Assembly (NCBI GenBank): GCA_003159055.1
Contig: PMLH01000187.1
Span: 1 to 8,594, forward strand
DNA from: Myxococcales bacterium
Lineage (GTDB): Bacteria > Myxococcota > Polyangia > Fen-1088
DNA: 8,594 bases
Reading direction: 5' to 3'
Under the pieces are notes generated by a model. That model made no database searches. It was given only the letters and a program-made list of their open reading frames with translations, and had not been told where the DNA came from. The position numbers were made by a program, and so were the translations under genes. Below are positions 6,488-8,594 of this stretch, piece after piece (the stretch's first letter is position 1; every line of letters starts with the position of its first letter).

Positions 6488-6958
6488 GTGTCGTCCCTCC
6501 ACATCATCCTCGTCGAGCCTGAAATCCACTGGAACACTGGCAACATTGGCCGCACCACGCTGGCGGCTGGGGCCGACCTGCACCTGGTCGAGCCGCTCGG
6601 GTTCTCCCTCGACAGCCGCTACCTGCTCCGCGCGGGCCTCGACTACTGGCCGCGGGTTCGCTTAAAGGTCTGGCCAAGTTGGGACGACCTCGAACGCAAC
6701 CTGCCCGACCTGGGCGAGCCCTTCTTCTTCTCTTCCCAAGCCACGCGCTTGCATTGGGACGTACCGTATCCCGAGCGCGTCGCTCTCGTATTTGGCAGAG
6801 AGAGCGTGGGGCTGCCGAGGCCACTCTTGGATCGCTACGCCGAACACACCGTCCGGATTCCCATGGTCGAATCCGCGCTGCGTTCCATCAACCTGTCGAC
6901 CTCCGCCGGCATCGCCATGTTTGAAGTGGTGCGCCAGCGGGCCTTTTGCGGCCGCTGA
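6488..6958 (+). CDS. trmL: tRNA (cytidine/uridine-34 2'-O)-methyltransferase TrmL
   Basis: TrmL uses S-adenosylmethionine to methylate the 2'-hydroxyl of the wobble nucleotide (position 34) of certain leucine tRNAs. It is a minimal SPOUT enzyme with a deep trefoil knot, acting as a dimer in the cytoplasm. The 156 residues match the family's usual length. The three SPOUT motifs are visible: NTGNIGRTTLAAGADLHLVE (16-35), the knot FGRESVGLP (102-110), and RIPMVESALRSINLSTSAG (123-141) with the conserved Asn of SINLS. LGFSLDSRYLLRAGLDYW (37-54) is also typical of TrmL. The start is GTG at 6488, chosen because the protein then begins just before the first beta strand (LHIILVEPEI); no clear Shine-Dalgarno precedes it, and a small hairpin GCTTG-tcgg-CAAGC (6467-6480) lies immediately upstream. 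The gene is divergent from the rRNA pseudouridine synthase (75-bp gap) and 92 bp ahead of the pseudokinase gene. Confidence 0.95.
   Translation: MSSLHIILVEPEIHWNTGNIGRTTLAAGADLHLVEPLGFSLDSRYLLRAGLDYWPRVRLKVWPSWDDLERNLPDLGEPFFFSSQATRLHWDVPYPERVALVFGRESVGLPRPLLDRYAEHTVRIPMVESALRSINLSTSAGIAMFEVVRQRAFCGR
6935..6957 (+). terminator. Possible hairpin at the 3' end of trmL
   Basis: CAGCGGGCC and GGCCGCTG pair around a TTTTGC loop, with one bulged G, giving an 8-bp GC-rich stem that overlaps the last trmL codons and stop. There is no T-run after it, so intrinsic termination is doubtful; it might merely protect the mRNA end or be a by-product of high GC. Confidence 0.25.
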
Positions 6959-7050
6959 CTTCGCGCGGTCTTCGAGGCAAGAATCTGGCGGCTGGCGCAA
7001 GAAACTCGGCAACCCGTCGATGTAGCTCAGGAAATGAGGTCCCGTCGACA

Positions 7051-8594
7051 ATGGCCGCAGAGGCTCTGCGCATAGGGCGCTACTTGCCCTTGGCCTTGCT
7101 CGGCCAACAGAGGTTGATCGAGACCTTTCGCGCACGCGCGGGCGACGACCTGCCTTCGGGGCAGGCGCAGCAAGCGTTCATTCTCAAGGTGTTGCGCAGG
7201 GAGTCCTGCGGACCCGCTCTGGTCGTGCGTTTCCTCGACACCGTGCGCATGTTGCGCTGGACCTCGCTGCCGGGCCTACCGAGCCTGGTCGACATCGGCG
7301 AAGGCCCCGGTCCTGTGTTTGCCGCGTTCGAGTTCAGCGAGGGTGTGAATCTGTCTCGGTTGCGTGCGCAATCAGTTCCCCCGGGGGAGGTGATGGACGT
7401 TCGCTTGGTGGGCCTTGTGGGACGGAAGCTGGCGGAACGCTTGGCCCCCTTGCATTCGCAACCCGACGGGCCTCGCGTGCACGGGGCGCTTTCGCCTGGC
7501 AACGTGCTCATCCGGCCGAGCGGCGATATGTTGCTGCTCGACTGTGCCATCATCGAGGCGCTGCGGACCGAGCCGACCTGGCCGAGCGAGCACTGGCAGT
7601 ACGCAGCCCCGGAGCAACTGCAGGGCGAGCCCGCCGAGCAGGTGTCCGACCTCTACGCTTTGGGGGCACTGCTCTACTTTCTTTGTTTCGGCAAACCGCC
7701 CTTCGAGTCGAATACACCGACGACGCTGCTCGACCGGATCAAGCAAGGTCCACCCGACTTCGCCGGAATTCATCCAGCGATCGCTTCGTGCCTTGCTCGG
7801 ATGCTCGCGTACGACGTCGCCTTGCGGCCCAAGTCGGCCGGGGAGGTCATGCGCCAGCTTTCGGTGGCGCTGCTGTCTGCGCAAGCAGGAATCGCCCTGG
7901 CCACGCGGGCGGCGCCGGCCCCCGTCCAGCCTGAGCCGCTGGGCGCCTCGGTCGCCGGCGGGATAGAAGATGGCGTTGGTCCTGAATATCCTCGGCAAGG
8001 GCCGACGGTGTCCGAGGATGAAGGCGACGGTCAGGCGCTGGCGCCCTTCGTCTTGGCTGCACAAGGACAAGCGCGGACCGCCGACTCTCGCGGTGCCATC
8101 GCCGCCGATGATCCCGACGTCGGTGTGGTCTACGACGACGACGACGAGGACGAGGTCGAGGTCGGCCCCGATGGAAAGGTCAAACGCCGTCGTCGCCGTC
8201 GCGCCATCCGTTTGCTGGCCTGGACCAACAGCGAGTTTGCCCGAAAGCTGTTTCGCTATGCTTGGGCCCCGCTGCTCATCGGGCTCATCGCCGCTTCCGT
8301 GGAAGGCCATTTCTTCCTGCAGAGCTGGCGCGCCGTCCGCGCAGAAAGCCAGCGCAAAGACGCCGCGATGGCCGCCGAACGGGCGAGGCTGGAAGCTGCG
8401 AAGCCGAGGCTGGAAAAGAGGCCCGACATTCCGGCCGGCCACCTGATTCTCAAGATCAGCCCTTCGGGTGGGGTCGTGTGGATCGACGGTGTGGAATCAG
8501 GAACGGTCCCGAACACCATCCTGACCAAACCGGGCGCGCACCGGATCGTGATCACGGCACCCGGCTACCGCATGTTGCGTGACGTGGTCGACAC
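7051..8594 (+). CDS. Membrane-anchored pseudokinase with PEGA domain (runs off right edge)
   Basis: 514 residues are visible. The first 275 have a protein-kinase fold without its catalytic parts: no glycine-rich loop (LLGQQRLIETFRAR), a possible beta3 lysine in FILKVL (K46), HGALSPGN (144-151) where HRDLKPxN should be, and LLDCAI (D164) instead of DFG. Structural marks remain: AAPEQL (185-190), SDLYALGALLY (D200, G205) and the late Arg R259. Phosphotransfer is therefore unlikely; a scaffold or allosteric role is inferred. Next come a disordered region (280-360), an acidic run YDDDDEDEVEV (361-371), a basic run KRRRRRR (378-384), one TM helix (about 404-424), a charged helix (428-457) and a PEGA domain (about 463 onward; GVVWIDGVESGTVPNTI, PGAHRIVITAPGY), which would lie outside the cytoplasmic membrane. 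ATG at 7051 has only a weak GAGG 11 bases upstream. It follows trmL by 92 bp and could be co-transcribed with it. Confidence 0.88.
   Translation, partial: MAAEALRIGRYLPLALLGQQRLIETFRARAGDDLPSGQAQQAFILKVLRRESCGPALVVRFLDTVRMLRWTSLPGLPSLVDIGEGPGPVFAAFEFSEGVNLSRLRAQSVPPGEVMDVRLVGLVGRKLAERLAPLHSQPDGPRVHGALSPGNVLIRPSGDMLLLDCAIIEALRTEPTWPSEHWQYAAPEQLQGEPAEQVSDLYALGALLYFLCFGKPPFESNTPTTLLDRIKQGPPDFAGIHPAIASCLARMLAYDVALRPKSAGEVMRQLSVALLSAQAGIALATRAAPAPVQPEPLGASVAGGIEDGVGPEYPRQGPTVSEDEGDGQALAPFVLAAQGQARTADSRGAIAADDPDVGVVYDDDDEDEVEVGPDGKVKRRRRRRAIRLLAWTNSEFARKLFRYAWAPLLIGLIAASVEGHFFLQSWRAVRAESQRKDAAMAAERARLEAAKPRLEKRPDIPAGHLILKISPSGGVVWIDGVESGTVPNTILTKPGAHRIVITAPGYRMLRDVVD

Noticed and set aside
7014..7050. 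tRNA-like stretch with TGTAGCTCAGG
   Set aside because: Only a D-arm-like string is present; there is no anticodon arm, T-arm or acceptor stem in the available space.
7372..8442. 356-codon open frame on the minus strand opposite the pseudokinase
   Set aside because: No domain or motif is visible, while the plus strand reads as an unbroken kinase fold, TM helix and PEGA domain.

Overview
The window is GC-rich and almost fully coding. Three things suggest a myxobacterium (Myxococcota), possibly of the Sorangium/Polyangium kind: Hanks-type Ser/Thr kinases, a pseudokinase carrying a PEGA domain, and a lipoprotein glycosidase with a very long Gly/Ala-rich linker. This is inferred from gene content and composition; there is no marker gene. 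I see no rRNA, tRNA, CRISPR array, transposase or phage gene.

Layout. (1) 1-461, minus strand: N-terminal part of a Ser/Thr protein kinase that runs off the left edge. (2) 632-2224, minus strand: a soluble PAS-PAS histidine kinase. (3) 2290-3522, plus strand: a receiver-EAL protein, divergent from the histidine kinase across about 65 bp that hold a 7-bp inverted repeat. Both its receiver acidic pocket and its EAL active site are degenerate. (4) 3691-5550, plus strand: a secreted lipoprotein with a GH43 glycosidase domain, probably exo-beta-1,3-galactanase-like (subfamily 24 type), and a C-terminal discoidin/CBM32-like module. (5) 5615-6412, minus strand: an RsuA-family rRNA pseudouridine synthase, convergent with the glycosidase and interrupted in frame by a segment made of two perfect palindromes. 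(6) 6488-6958, plus strand: TrmL, a wobble-base tRNA 2'-O-methyltransferase, divergent from the pseudouridine synthase. (7) 7051-8594, plus strand: a pseudokinase with an acidic/basic juxtamembrane tract, one transmembrane helix and a PEGA domain, running off the right edge.

How they fit together. The left half is signalling: the histidine kinase has no receiver of its own and its divergent neighbour is a receiver-EAL protein, so they are plausible partners, but the EAL output looks like a binder or scaffold rather than a c-di-GMP phosphodiesterase. The centre is a surface enzyme for plant-type galactan. Next come two RNA-modification genes that act on the translation machinery. The right edge returns to kinase-fold signalling, with a catalytically dead kinase. 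I see no single multi-gene system that is clearly new. The most unusual items are the palindromic in-frame insertion in the pseudouridine synthase, the pseudokinase-PEGA protein, and the degenerate receiver-EAL protein.
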